A stretch of DNA of 20,094 nucleotides from Ardenticatenaceae bacterium (GTDB lineage Bacteria; Chloroflexota; Anaerolineae; Promineifilales; Promineifilaceae), in contig JACKBT010000062.1 of the NCBI GenBank assembly GCA_020634415.1, positions 1 through 20,094 on the forward strand. Reading direction: 5' to 3'. How positions within the stretch are numbered: the first letter of the stretch is position 1; every line of letters starts with the position of its first letter. Shown here one piece after another: positions 7,111 to 14,253 of the stretch. The notes beneath the pieces are model-generated. The model had not been told where the DNA came from. It saw only the letters and a list, made by a program, of their open reading frames with translations, and did not search any database. The translations under genes and the position numbers were made by a program.

Positions 7111-8385
7111 ATGATATTTCGCCCAATCTTAACCATCTTGCGCCTCACGTCGAGGGCTTTCGCCCATTTAGCCACGCTCATCGTAACCCTTTTTATGCTG
7201 CGACGCTGGCTTTTCCTGTGGGCAGTCTGGCCTAATCGCTCGAAACCCAACAATCATTTCGAGGTCTGCCGGGAAACCCCAATGGATCAGCAAGCCCGTT
7301 GGGATTCCTCGCCCACAGTGCTGCTGCTTGTACCCTTTCGCAACGAAGCGGCCGTTTTACCCAGCCTCCTCGCCCATCTCCACCAGCTAGATTATCCCCC
7401 CACGCAACTTACAACCGTGTTAATTGATGACGGCTCAACGGATGACAGCCCTCAACTGGCACAAACCTGGGTAAACGGCCGTCCGCACTGTCACTTGTTA
7501 AAATTGCCACACAATGGGGGCAAGGCATCCGCGCTGAATGCGGCTCTGGCGCATTTCCCCCAAGGGGAGTTGGTGGCCGTGTTTGATGCTGATGAACGGC
7601 CGTCGCCCACCACCCTATCCCACCTTGCAGTTTGTTTTATGGATAAGAAAGTGGGGGCAGTCAACGGCCGTCGTGTGGTTAGCAATTCCCTGGCCTCTCT
7701 CTTCGCCAGTGCCAGCACCATCGAAAGTCTCGTTCACCAACTGGTAACCATGCAGGCCAAACAGCGGCTCAATTTAGCCCCCGCCCTTCTTGGCTCCAAC
7801 TGCGTTTACCGTCGTCAGGCATTGGCCGCCGTAGGCGGCTTCCAGCCTGGTGCTTTGCTAGAAGATAGTGATTTGAGCCTGAAATTAGTTGCGGCTGGCT
7901 GGCAAACCGGCTTTTGTCCCCAAGCCATCAGCACCCATGTTGTGCCGCAAACGTGGCGTGGTCATTGGCGGCAGCATCGCCGTTGGGCCAGTGGCTTTGG
8001 TCATGTGGCGCGGCAGCAGGCAGCACAAATCATCACCAATCAGCAGCTTGCCTGGCCAATGCGCTTGGAATTATTGGCGTTTTCTTGCGGGTATGCGGAT
8101 CGGGTGGCCTGGTTGGTGCTGGGAGTTTGGTTGGGGGTGAAGACGGCCGTTCACCGCCATCCACCTTGGCTTTCCCTAACTATTTTCTTAATGAGTTTGA
8201 TCACCCCCCTGTTTCAAGTTATGGTTGCTTTACGTCAGGCTCAGGCCCCGGCGGCACTCTGGCAGCGTATTTTGCTGCTACCCTGCTTGTTGCCTTTGCA
8301 GATGGCCTTTGGCTTGCTGGGCCTATGGCTAAAAAAAGTAAACTGGGAGATGCGGGAGCAACAACAAGCAAAAGGAATCGGTTAA
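7111..8385 (+). CDS. Processive-type family 2 glycosyltransferase, membrane-bound
   Basis: The GT-A domain is clear: LLLVPFRNE, VLIDDGSTDDS (nucleotide-sugar-binding Asp pair), VAVFDADERPSP (DxD metal site), ALLEDSDLSLKL (catalytic ED) and QHRRWASGFG, which matches the Q-x-x-R-W motif of processive enzymes such as hyaluronan and cellulose synthases. A hydrophobic segment near the N-terminus (about 20-40) and two or three at the C-terminus suggest membrane anchoring. Length is 424 residues from ATG 7111. ATG 7195 and ATG 7282 are alternatives, the last giving a 367-residue protein without the first membrane segment. It leads a tight run with the flavoprotein, whose start directly follows this stop, and a second GT2. 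Likely role: chain building for an exported glycan. Confidence 0.85.
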   Translation: MIFRPILTILRLTSRAFAHLATLIVTLFMLRRWLFLWAVWPNRSKPNNHFEVCRETPMDQQARWDSSPTVLLLVPFRNEAAVLPSLLAHLHQLDYPPTQLTTVLIDDGSTDDSPQLAQTWVNGRPHCHLLKLPHNGGKASALNAALAHFPQGELVAVFDADERPSPTTLSHLAVCFMDKKVGAVNGRRVVSNSLASLFASASTIESLVHQLVTMQAKQRLNLAPALLGSNCVYRRQALAAVGGFQPGALLEDSDLSLKLVAAGWQTGFCPQAISTHVVPQTWRGHWRQHRRWASGFGHVARQQAAQIITNQQLAWPMRLELLAFSCGYADRVAWLVLGVWLGVKTAVHRHPPWLSLTIFLMSLITPLFQVMVALRQAQAPAALWQRILLLPCLLPLQMAFGLLGLWLKKVNWEMREQQQAKGIG

Positions 8386-9774
8386 TTGGAAGATTTTGTG
8401 ATTTTGGGGGCGGGTATTGCTGGCTTAACGGCCGCTCGTGAACTGCTGCGTCTGGGCCAACGGGTGACTGTGCTGGAAAAGGCAGCAGAAGTTGGCGGCC
8501 TGGCCCGTACTTTGCAGCACGATGGCTTCCGTTTCGATTTAGGCGGTCATCGTTTTCACAGCAACAATCCCTCAGTGGTGCAATGGCTGCGTGATTTATT
8601 AGGGGCTAATTTACTGAGTGTGCCGCGTGTGAGCCATATCAAATTGAACGGCCGTTTCGTCACCTATCCCCTTTCTTTTCCCAACGCCTTTACCGCCTTC
8701 CACCCGCTCAAGGCCACCCAACTCGCCACCAGCTACATTTTGGCTCATTTTACCGAGCGGGGGCGACCTGATAACAGCTTTGAAGATTGGATTGTGAAGC
8801 GCTTTGGCCACATGATGTACCAGCACTTTTTTCAGCCATACACGGAAAAGGTATGGGGCGTTTCTGGGCAGCAGCTTTCAGCCGAGTGGGCCGCCGCCCG
8901 CATTGGTCTGCCTAATATGTGGCAAGCCATTCGCCACACCTTACGCCCCCCAGCCGAGCCACCCCCCACGACGATTGAGCAATTTTATTATCCACGTTAT
9001 GGTTTTGGCATGATTCCCCAAGCATTGGCGCATGAGATTCGCGGCCTTGGTGGCCGGATCGTCACACAAGCGACACCCGTCTGTGTGCAAGCTAACAAGG
9101 CTGGTTTTACGGTTACGGGCGAGAGTCCCTCGGGGGCATTTCACGAGCACACTCGTGAACTGATTTCGACGATTCCCTTAAATCATTTGCTAGGCTTACT
9201 GCCGGATAACGGCCGTCTCCCCCACCTGCACCAGTACCAACTCCACTATCGCGGTCTCATCTGCCTCTTTTTAGCCATCCGCCGCCACCAAATTAGCCGC
9301 GATAGCTGGACGTATTTCCCCGAACCCTCCCTGCTGTTTGGTCGCACCCACGAACCCAAAAACTGGTCGCCCGACATGGTTCCCGATGACAGCGTAACCT
9401 CGCTCTGTGTAGAAATTTTTGCCAGTCCGCATGAGCCAGTCTGGTCATGGTCAGATGAGCACCTTGCCCGACAGGTGATCCAGCAGTTGGCGCAGATTGG
9501 CTGGCTAACCGCCCAGGAGGTGCAGACTTACTGGTTGGCACGTATACCCCATGCTTATCCCCGTTATGATTTAGAGTATCGTGACCATTTGCGCCAGGTG
9601 CACCAATTCTTGCAACAGTGGCCCAACTTGCATCTCGTTGGCCGCACAGGTTCGTTTCGTTACCTCAACAGTGATGGGGTAATAGAGGATGTGTTCCGTT
9701 TTCTGGGGCAGCGTTTCCCGCAAACGGCCGTCTCCATCCAACCCATCCCCCAACAAAACGGCCGTTGGGCCTGA
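8386..9774 (+). CDS. FAD-dependent oxidoreductase, UDP-galactopyranose mutase / protoporphyrinogen oxidase-like
   Basis: A 462-residue protein opening with a Rossmann FAD-binding motif (LGAGIAGLTAARELL, residues 7-21), then VLEKAAEVGGLARTL and FDLGGHRFHSNNP, typical of the amine oxidase/UGM superfamily. Near the C-terminus LVGRTGSFRYLNSDGVIED is the second FAD-contacting segment. Relatives in glycan loci are UDP-galactopyranose mutase-like enzymes that isomerise or oxidise nucleotide sugars; which reaction applies here is not visible. The start is TTG directly after the preceding TAA, with AGGA about nine bases upstream. It lies between two GT2 genes with almost no gaps, so it is co-transcribed with them. 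Two palindromes sit in the last 20 codons. Confidence 0.85.
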   Translation: MEDFVILGAGIAGLTAARELLRLGQRVTVLEKAAEVGGLARTLQHDGFRFDLGGHRFHSNNPSVVQWLRDLLGANLLSVPRVSHIKLNGRFVTYPLSFPNAFTAFHPLKATQLATSYILAHFTERGRPDNSFEDWIVKRFGHMMYQHFFQPYTEKVWGVSGQQLSAEWAAARIGLPNMWQAIRHTLRPPAEPPPTTIEQFYYPRYGFGMIPQALAHEIRGLGGRIVTQATPVCVQANKAGFTVTGESPSGAFHEHTRELISTIPLNHLLGLLPDNGRLPHLHQYQLHYRGLICLFLAIRRHQISRDSWTYFPEPSLLFGRTHEPKNWSPDMVPDDSVTSLCVEIFASPHEPVWSWSDEHLARQVIQQLAQIGWLTAQEVQTYWLARIPHAYPRYDLEYRDHLRQVHQFLQQWPNLHLVGRTGSFRYLNSDGVIEDVFRFLGQRFPQTAVSIQPIPQQNGRWA

Positions 9775-9776
9775 CC

Positions 9777-10775
9777 ATGACCGCACCCTTTTTCTCCATC
9801 ATCATTCCCGTCTACAACGGGGGCAGCTTGCTAGAAATATGCTTGCGTTCCATCCATAACTCCGAGTTTACTGATTGGGAATTGATTGTGGTGGACGATG
9901 CTTCCAGTGATGATTCCGTAGACGTGGCACAACGTTGGGGAGCGCAAGTTTTGGTGATGAACGGCCGTTCCGGCCCAGCGGCAGCACGGAACAAAGGGGC
10001 TGAAGGAGCACACGGCCGTTACCTTTTCTTCACCGACAGCGACTGCCAACTACATCCCCACACCCTCAGCCGCGCCGCCCAAATATTGCAGGCCAACCCC
10101 CGCCTGGATGCCCTCATTGGTTCTTATGACGACGAACCTTTCGCCCCAAACTTTATCTCACAATACAAAAACCTATTTCATCACTACATTCATCAGACCA
10201 GCAGTGAAGCAGCCCAGACCTTTTGGACAGGCTGCGGAGCCATCCAGCGAGAGCGATTTTGGCAATTGGGCGGCTTCAACGCTAAACGCTATCCCCGGCC
10301 AGCCATCGAGGATATTGAGTTGGGGTATCGCTTGATGGGGGCAAACGGCCGTATCCAACTCGCCAAAGAGGTACAGATCAAACACCTTAAAACCTGGACC
10401 TTTACCACTCTTCTCCAATCAGATATTGGCGATCGCGCTGTGCCCTGGGCAATTCTGTTACAGCAAAGAAACGACATTCCGGCCAACCTGAATTTACAAC
10501 GACACCATCGCTTAAGTGCCCTTGCCCTCTTTGCCGCTGCCCTTTCTACACCCCTCACCTTGCGTTGGCAAAGGCTAATTGTTTTCCCCTTCTTGTTCCT
10601 GGCAAGCCTCATCATGCTAAACCGCGATTTATACACATTCTTCAAAGCCAAGCGCGGCTGGGCCTTTGCCCTCAAAGCTGTACCCTGGCATTGGCTCTAT
10701 TATGGCTACAGTGCCACCACATATCTACTCATCTATCTAGCCCAGTCCCATCTCGATTTCTTACGTTTACATTAA
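9777..10775 (+). CDS. Family 2 glycosyltransferase with C-terminal membrane segments
   Basis: A 332-residue protein. FSIIIPVYNGG at the N-terminus, VVDDASSDDS, FFTDSDCQLHP (DxD-type site) and PAIEDIELGYRL (ED) define a GT-A, GT2-family inverting glycosyltransferase. Two hydrophobic segments follow after about residue 240 (ALALFAAALSTPLTL, then IVFPFLFLASLIML) and a last one near the end, so it is membrane-associated. The ATG at 9777 is preferred over a TTG at 9765 because the latter overlaps the upstream stop and adds only four residues. Only two bases separate it from the flavoprotein stop. It closes the 7.1-10.8 kb glycan operon. Donor and acceptor are unknown. Confidence 0.88.
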   Translation: MTAPFFSIIIPVYNGGSLLEICLRSIHNSEFTDWELIVVDDASSDDSVDVAQRWGAQVLVMNGRSGPAAARNKGAEGAHGRYLFFTDSDCQLHPHTLSRAAQILQANPRLDALIGSYDDEPFAPNFISQYKNLFHHYIHQTSSEAAQTFWTGCGAIQRERFWQLGGFNAKRYPRPAIEDIELGYRLMGANGRIQLAKEVQIKHLKTWTFTTLLQSDIGDRAVPWAILLQQRNDIPANLNLQRHHRLSALALFAAALSTPLTLRWQRLIVFPFLFLASLIMLNRDLYTFFKAKRGWAFALKAVPWHWLYYGYSATTYLLIYLAQSHLDFLRLH

Positions 10776-10780
10776 TGCGT

Positions 10781-10808
10781 TTGGTTCTCATAAGATTATT
10801 GTTATAAT
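10781..10808 (+). promoter_or_regulatory. Putative sigma-70-type promoter for the 21-codon peptide gene
   Basis: A perfect -10 TATAAT at 10803-10808 follows a weak -35 TTGGTT at 10781-10786 with a 16-base spacer, just downstream of the stop at 10775. The predicted start near 10815 would leave a leader of about 110 bases before the ATG at 10926. The -10 is strong; the -35 is speculative. Confidence 0.5.
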
Positions 10809-10850
10809 TTTTTTTCACCTTCATTGCTGACTGCATTATTATTCCCCAAA

Positions 10851-10877
10851 CTAAAAAATCGCTTTTGGGCAAAGCGA
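10851..10877 (-). terminator. Rho-independent-type hairpin, oriented for minus-strand transcripts
   Basis: TCGCTTT (10859-10865) pairs perfectly with AAAGCGA (10871-10877) across a five-base loop. Read on the minus strand, the stem is followed by a run of six T (complement of 10853-10858), the form of an intrinsic terminator. No minus-strand gene lies just upstream, so it may instead shield the peptide gene from antisense reading, or serve as a structure in the peptide mRNA leader. Confidence 0.45.
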
Positions 10878-10925
10878 GACACGTTACTCTAATTGGCTCA
10901 GAACACAACCTTGAGGAGGCCCAAT

Positions 10926-10991
10926 ATGTACAAGAAGCCACAGATTAAAAAGCACCCAAAATTAACCCAGGTTACTTTTAGCAGCCACTAA
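10926..10991 (+). CDS. 21-residue RRE-leader-like peptide, putative RiPP precursor
   Basis: A short gene of 21 codons ending in TAA. It starts MYKKPQIKKH and ends TQVTFSSH. The established lasso leader pattern YxxPxLxxxGxxxxxT is met in exact spacing by Y2, P5, I7 and T17; only the Gly position is changed, to P11. In lasso precursors that Thr is the second-last leader residue, so the leader would be residues 1-18 and the core only S19-S20-H21. GAGGAGG at 10913-10919, six bases before the ATG, is the best Shine-Dalgarno I saw in this window, and TATAAT lies upstream, so translation is likely. The same window encodes the matching recognition protein, leader peptidase, HprK-like kinases and nucleotidyltransferases. 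Paeninodin and pseudomycoidin pathways modify a C-terminal Ser, so S19/S20 are plausible targets. A three-residue core cannot form a lasso ring. It may be a minimal new peptide product, a leader-only remnant, or a trans-acting leader. Standard gene callers would miss it. Confidence 0.62.
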   Translation: MYKKPQIKKHPKLTQVTFSSH

Positions 10992-11009
10992 TTTAATATT
11001 ATTTTAGCG

Positions 11010-11034
11010 AACGGCCGTTACCCAAACGGCCGTT
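11010..11034 (+). terminator. Tandem palindrome hairpin downstream of the peptide gene
   Basis: Two perfect AACGGCCGTT copies (11010-11019 and 11025-11034) are separated by ACCCA. Because each is its own reverse complement, they can pair as a 10-bp stem with a five-base loop, with TTTT at 11033-11036. The hairpin lies 18 bases after the peptide stop, so it could end or protect the peptide transcript. The short U-tract makes it a weak terminator at best. Confidence 0.45.
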
Positions 11035-11081
11035 TTGGGAATAAACCGCTTCCCAACGATGGCAACAACGATGCGGAAGCC

Positions 11082-11111
11082 CTGCAAATAAAAGATATTC
11101 CAATATATAAT
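11082..11111 (+). promoter_or_regulatory. Putative promoter for the operon starting at 11150
   Basis: A perfect -10 TATAAT at 11106-11111 in AT-rich sequence, with a poor -35 candidate CTGCAA at 11082-11087 and an 18-base spacer. The predicted start near 11118 gives a leader of about 32 bases to the ATG at 11150. If real, the nucleotidyltransferase operon can be expressed apart from the peptide gene. Confidence 0.45.
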
Positions 11112-11149
11112 CAATTAGAGTAACGGTTCTCCTTTTGCCCAAAATTTGA

Positions 11150-12319
11150 ATGAGCCTCGCAACCACCCAACTCATCCTCGACACCCTCAAAGATAAACAG
11201 ACTCCCGACCAATGGGAGTCTGTTTTCTTGAATGCAGGCGGTGACTGGGACGATCTCGTCCTACATGCCATTGTGTTAGGTTTGGCCCCTCAACTCTATA
11301 ACCGCCTATCCCATTGGCAGCTCAAGCCACCCACCCGTACTCGCGCCAAACTGCTCGCCGCCCACACCGCCCAAGCCGAACGCAACACCGCCATCTACCA
11401 CCAACTCGGCGAATTTTTAAGCCTCTGTGAAGCACAAGCAATACATCCCATTGCCCTGAAAGGTGTTCATCTGGCCGCCTGCTACTATGCCGAACCCGCC
11501 CTGCGCCCCATGAACGACATTGATCTGCTCTTCACACCCACCGAACTGCCCATCGCCGAAGCCACCCTGCAACAATTAGGCTATGGCGGCAAATACAAAT
11601 CGGCCGATATGGGCGCGGGTGTTACTAAACATACCAGCACCTTTCGGCGCACCGGCACAGCCGATGGCGGCACCAGCAACCCCTATCTTTCCGCCGACAG
11701 TGACCGTACCATCGAGCCGCACACCTCTCTGGAGGAGTCCTGGTTTGGCCTCAAAGTAGACATCACCTCTGGCATTCGTGACCGGGCGCAAACGGCCGAT
11801 CTCACCAACCACACCTGCCTCGTCCTGGCCCCCGAAGATTTACTGCTGCACCTATGCCTACATTTCTGCTTTCACCTCATCCAGGGTGCGCCCTCCATGG
11901 TGCAGTTGCTTGATTTGTTAACCGTTTGCCAAAAACAACTGGTAGATTGGGATACGTTTGTCGAGCGGGCGGCCCATTACAAAGCCACACCTTTTGCCCT
12001 CGCCGGACTCACACTGGCAGCCAAACTATTAGCCGCTCCCGTACCTGTATCCGTTTTAGACCGCCTGGGGCAGGCCACAGCCGCGCCCATGCGTCGTTAC
12101 ATTGACACCTTGAACCTGCACTATATTTGGGAACGCAGCCAACAAAAGCCCCTAACCACAATCCAGCAGCGCATCCAGCGCGGCTTTTTAGATCGTGCCG
12201 AGACAGCACGGTGGGCGGTTGATTGGCACGGCCGTTTTCAAGTCTGGCGCACCCTCTTCCAACCGGGCCGCACCGACACCGGCCAAATGATCTTGCAACA
12301 AATTCGTAGAAATTCATGA
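11150..12319 (+). CDS. Nucleotidyltransferase_5 family protein 1 (PF14907-type)
   Basis: A 389-residue protein. The family core is ALKGVHLAACYYAEPALRP followed by MNDIDLLF (about 102-128): a Lys-Gly pair, then a DxD (D123, D125) that would bind metal in this nucleotidyltransferase-superfamily fold. The usual Gly before the first Asp is Asn here. A polar stretch at about 150-195 is longer than in the two relatives at 15158 and 17607. The family is uncharacterised in general. A nucleotidyltransferase with a kinase is reported to modify the C-terminus of the lasso peptide pseudomycoidin, so a tailoring role on the nearby 21-residue peptide is a reasonable inference. The ATG at 11150 lacks a Shine-Dalgarno but follows a good -10. 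The end overlaps the next gene as ATGA. No complete palindrome core is found until near its 3' end. Confidence 0.8.
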   Translation: MSLATTQLILDTLKDKQTPDQWESVFLNAGGDWDDLVLHAIVLGLAPQLYNRLSHWQLKPPTRTRAKLLAAHTAQAERNTAIYHQLGEFLSLCEAQAIHPIALKGVHLAACYYAEPALRPMNDIDLLFTPTELPIAEATLQQLGYGGKYKSADMGAGVTKHTSTFRRTGTADGGTSNPYLSADSDRTIEPHTSLEESWFGLKVDITSGIRDRAQTADLTNHTCLVLAPEDLLLHLCLHFCFHLIQGAPSMVQLLDLLTVCQKQLVDWDTFVERAAHYKATPFALAGLTLAAKLLAAPVPVSVLDRLGQATAAPMRRYIDTLNLHYIWERSQQKPLTTIQQRIQRGFLDRAETARWAVDWHGRFQVWRTLFQPGRTDTGQMILQQIRRNS

Positions 12320-14253
12320 AATTATCACACCTGTTATCCCTGACAACGGCCGTTGCCGGAGGCGTGGCCGCCATTCGTACCCTCACCCGCCGTCACCAGT
12401 GGGAACAAAGCAACAACCAGGCCGCCATCTGCGTAGATTATGATGATGCTTACGCCGCTGCCATCCGTGCCGGTATCCCCTTCGCCGATATACTGCATAG
12501 GCTGGCTCACAGCGGCGCAACCCATCTGTCCCTGCCCGAATGGACGCTTTCTCGCCTCATCAATAACGGCCAACTCATACCGCAGTTAACCGCCAAGCCC
12601 CAGCCACAGCCACCGCACATCGGCCATTGGAACTATTTGCACGGGGAGGCGCAGTTGGTGGCACAGTTGGCGGCCGAACTGCGTGCCCGTCTGCCCTACA
12701 CCGAAGCCACTGTCGTAGACGACACCACCCTGGCCTACGCCGGGGATTTACCCACGATTGGTGAACTTGGTTTAGGCTTTGATGGGCAAACGGCCGATCT
12801 CATTCGCCAAAACCATCTGGCCGTCGTGCCTCAACCCGTCAGCTACGCCTGGCCGCAACAAGAACTGCTAGAGCGCACCCTCAGGCAAGCGGCACAAGTT
12901 GGTGAGACGGTTGCCTTTGCCGGCAACATGATTTTGGGTCACGAAATGCACCTCAACGAGACAGTTGAGGCACTAACAGCCAACGGCCTCACCTTTGTCT
13001 ATTTTGCCGAGTCGCGCCACCAAAAAGGAGACTGGTTCATCGCCAAACGGCGAGCACCACACATCATCTTGGGGCATCGCTTTACGCCGGAGGATATGGT
13101 TCCGCTTGATTATCATGCGGCCTGCCATAATTGGGCGCATTTTGCCCGTGAACGGGGCATCCGTTTTTGTTATGTCAACTTCTTTCGCATCCTCCATGCC
13201 ACTGCACCGTTAGAAGGTCTAGACTATGTGCATCATCTGAAACATGCGCTGGAGGCTGCGGGGTTTGTGGTAACGGCCAATACGCAACTGCCCACGCCCA
13301 TCCCCACGCCCGACACCACCGAACTGGCGCTTACAGGATTAGCCGCCGCCAGTATTGGGGCAACGGCCGTTGCCGATTTTCTGGATTTGCCAGAGTCGTT
13401 GGCTGTGCCATTAACGGCCGTTGCTGCAAGTGGGGTCGCTGCGTTGCCCTTCATCGAACGCGCCCGTAACCAGGCGGCCATCGCCCGCCACCAACATAAC
13501 CATGACCATCACCACCACGAGCATAATCACGACCATGACCACGATCATGGCGAGTTACAAGCCTTGTATCCCCCATCCTACGCGCCCAAATTATTGGCAC
13601 TTAGCCTGACGGCTCTGACACCCATTGCCCACATGAACGCGGCCAACAGCTCCAGCGATTGGGCCCGTGCCCTGGTAACACAGGTGGCTGCAGCTTCTAG
13701 CCTGGCGGCTGTAACCAGCGGCACGGAGTATCAGCTGCGCATTGAGGAGTATCGGGGTTTTCATCTGGATTGGTGGCTGCCCTTAACAGCCGTTGCCCTC
13801 AAAATCCCCCATCCCGCCACCCGCGCCGCTGCCTTAGCCGCTTTAAGCGGTGGCTGGCTGCTAGCCCGTCGGCAAAATCTTGATCTGTTATCCCTGGTAG
13901 ACCCCGGCCACGCCGAAGGACATACGCACCACATCTCAGCCGCGATGGCCTTTGTGGGTGATGTGCAAATGGCCTTTGGCCCCAAACCTGCCCGCAAATG
14001 GGCTGGTTTAGGCCCTGCCGCCCATGCCCTGGCCTTCATCTTGGGTCAAAACAAGCAGCCAACGGCCGCGCTGTTGGTCACGGCAGTCGGCACGGTGGGC
14101 GATGCCTTAGGGCTGGTCAGCTTTCGTCATCCTGAAAGAGCCTTGCAGGAGACACTCAAGCAAGCCGTGCCTAGCTTCGCCATCGGTGCAGCAGCTGGTC
14201 TTGTGGGGTTGATTGTGAGTCGGTGGAGCGGGGAAACGGCCGTTCACGAATGA
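12316..14253 (+). CDS. DUF5693-like protein with internal His-rich tract
   Basis: A 645-residue protein. After a short N-terminal hydrophobic segment it contains VDYDDAYAAAIRAGIPFADILHRLAHSGATHLSLPEWTL in separate parts (about 41-79), resembling the start of DUF5693 proteins, whose function is unknown. Residues 1-330 look soluble. A tract at about 392-412 is almost entirely His, Asp, Asn and Glu and probably binds divalent metal. Around and after it several Ala-rich hydrophobic segments (about 335-385 and 425-630) suggest a membrane domain. The start overlaps the preceding stop as ATGA, so the two genes are translationally coupled. Assignment to DUF5693 is from memory of the sequence pattern. 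The gene holds several near-miss copies of the palindrome (for example 12561, 12789, 13272). Confidence 0.6.
   Translation: MKLSHLLSLTTAVAGGVAAIRTLTRRHQWEQSNNQAAICVDYDDAYAAAIRAGIPFADILHRLAHSGATHLSLPEWTLSRLINNGQLIPQLTAKPQPQPPHIGHWNYLHGEAQLVAQLAAELRARLPYTEATVVDDTTLAYAGDLPTIGELGLGFDGQTADLIRQNHLAVVPQPVSYAWPQQELLERTLRQAAQVGETVAFAGNMILGHEMHLNETVEALTANGLTFVYFAESRHQKGDWFIAKRRAPHIILGHRFTPEDMVPLDYHAACHNWAHFARERGIRFCYVNFFRILHATAPLEGLDYVHHLKHALEAAGFVVTANTQLPTPIPTPDTTELALTGLAAASIGATAVADFLDLPESLAVPLTAVAASGVAALPFIERARNQAAIARHQHNHDHHHHEHNHDHDHDHGELQALYPPSYAPKLLALSLTALTPIAHMNAANSSSDWARALVTQVAAASSLAAVTSGTEYQLRIEEYRGFHLDWWLPLTAVALKIPHPATRAAALAALSGGWLLARRQNLDLLSLVDPGHAEGHTHHISAAMAFVGDVQMAFGPKPARKWAGLGPAAHALAFILGQNKQPTAALLVTAVGTVGDALGLVSFRHPERALQETLKQAVPSFAIGAAAGLVGLIVSRWSGETAVHE

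Larger units (their letters stand above)
10992..11123 (+). other. In-frame open continuation after the peptide gene's TAA (43 codons)
   Basis: Reading on in the same frame past the TAA at 10989-10991 stays open for 43 codons to TAA at 11121-11123. The translation includes NGRYPNGRFGNKPLPNDG and ends IPIYNQLE. Two palindromes fall in this stretch, both read as Asn-Gly-Arg. It could be the rest of a precursor cut by a nonsense mutation. Against this, a 43-codon open stretch is not rare by chance, there is no Asp or Glu at ring positions 7-9 of such a core, and a putative promoter for the next gene overlaps the end. Confidence 0.25.

Noticed and set aside
7083..7253. N-terminal extension of HprK-like protein 2 to 7253
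   Set aside because: It overlaps the divergent glycosyltransferase's coding start, is basic and low in family resemblance, and later Met codons fit better.
10289..10675. Minus-strand open frame of 128 codons inside the second GT2 gene
   Set aside because: It is a shadow of a clear glycosyltransferase; the composition is basic and without motifs.
10926..11123. A classical lasso precursor with ring and tail
   Set aside because: Even reading through the stop, no Asp or Glu falls at core positions 7-9 and the core is interrupted by TAA.
10776..11149. tRNA or known riboswitch in the intergenic region
   Set aside because: I see no cloverleaf with a TTCGANNC arm and no recognisable riboswitch core; only short hairpins are visible.
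10999..11271. Minus-strand open frame of 90 codons across the intergenic region
   Set aside because: It overlaps the start of a well-supported plus-strand gene, and its sequence shows no motif or ribosome site.
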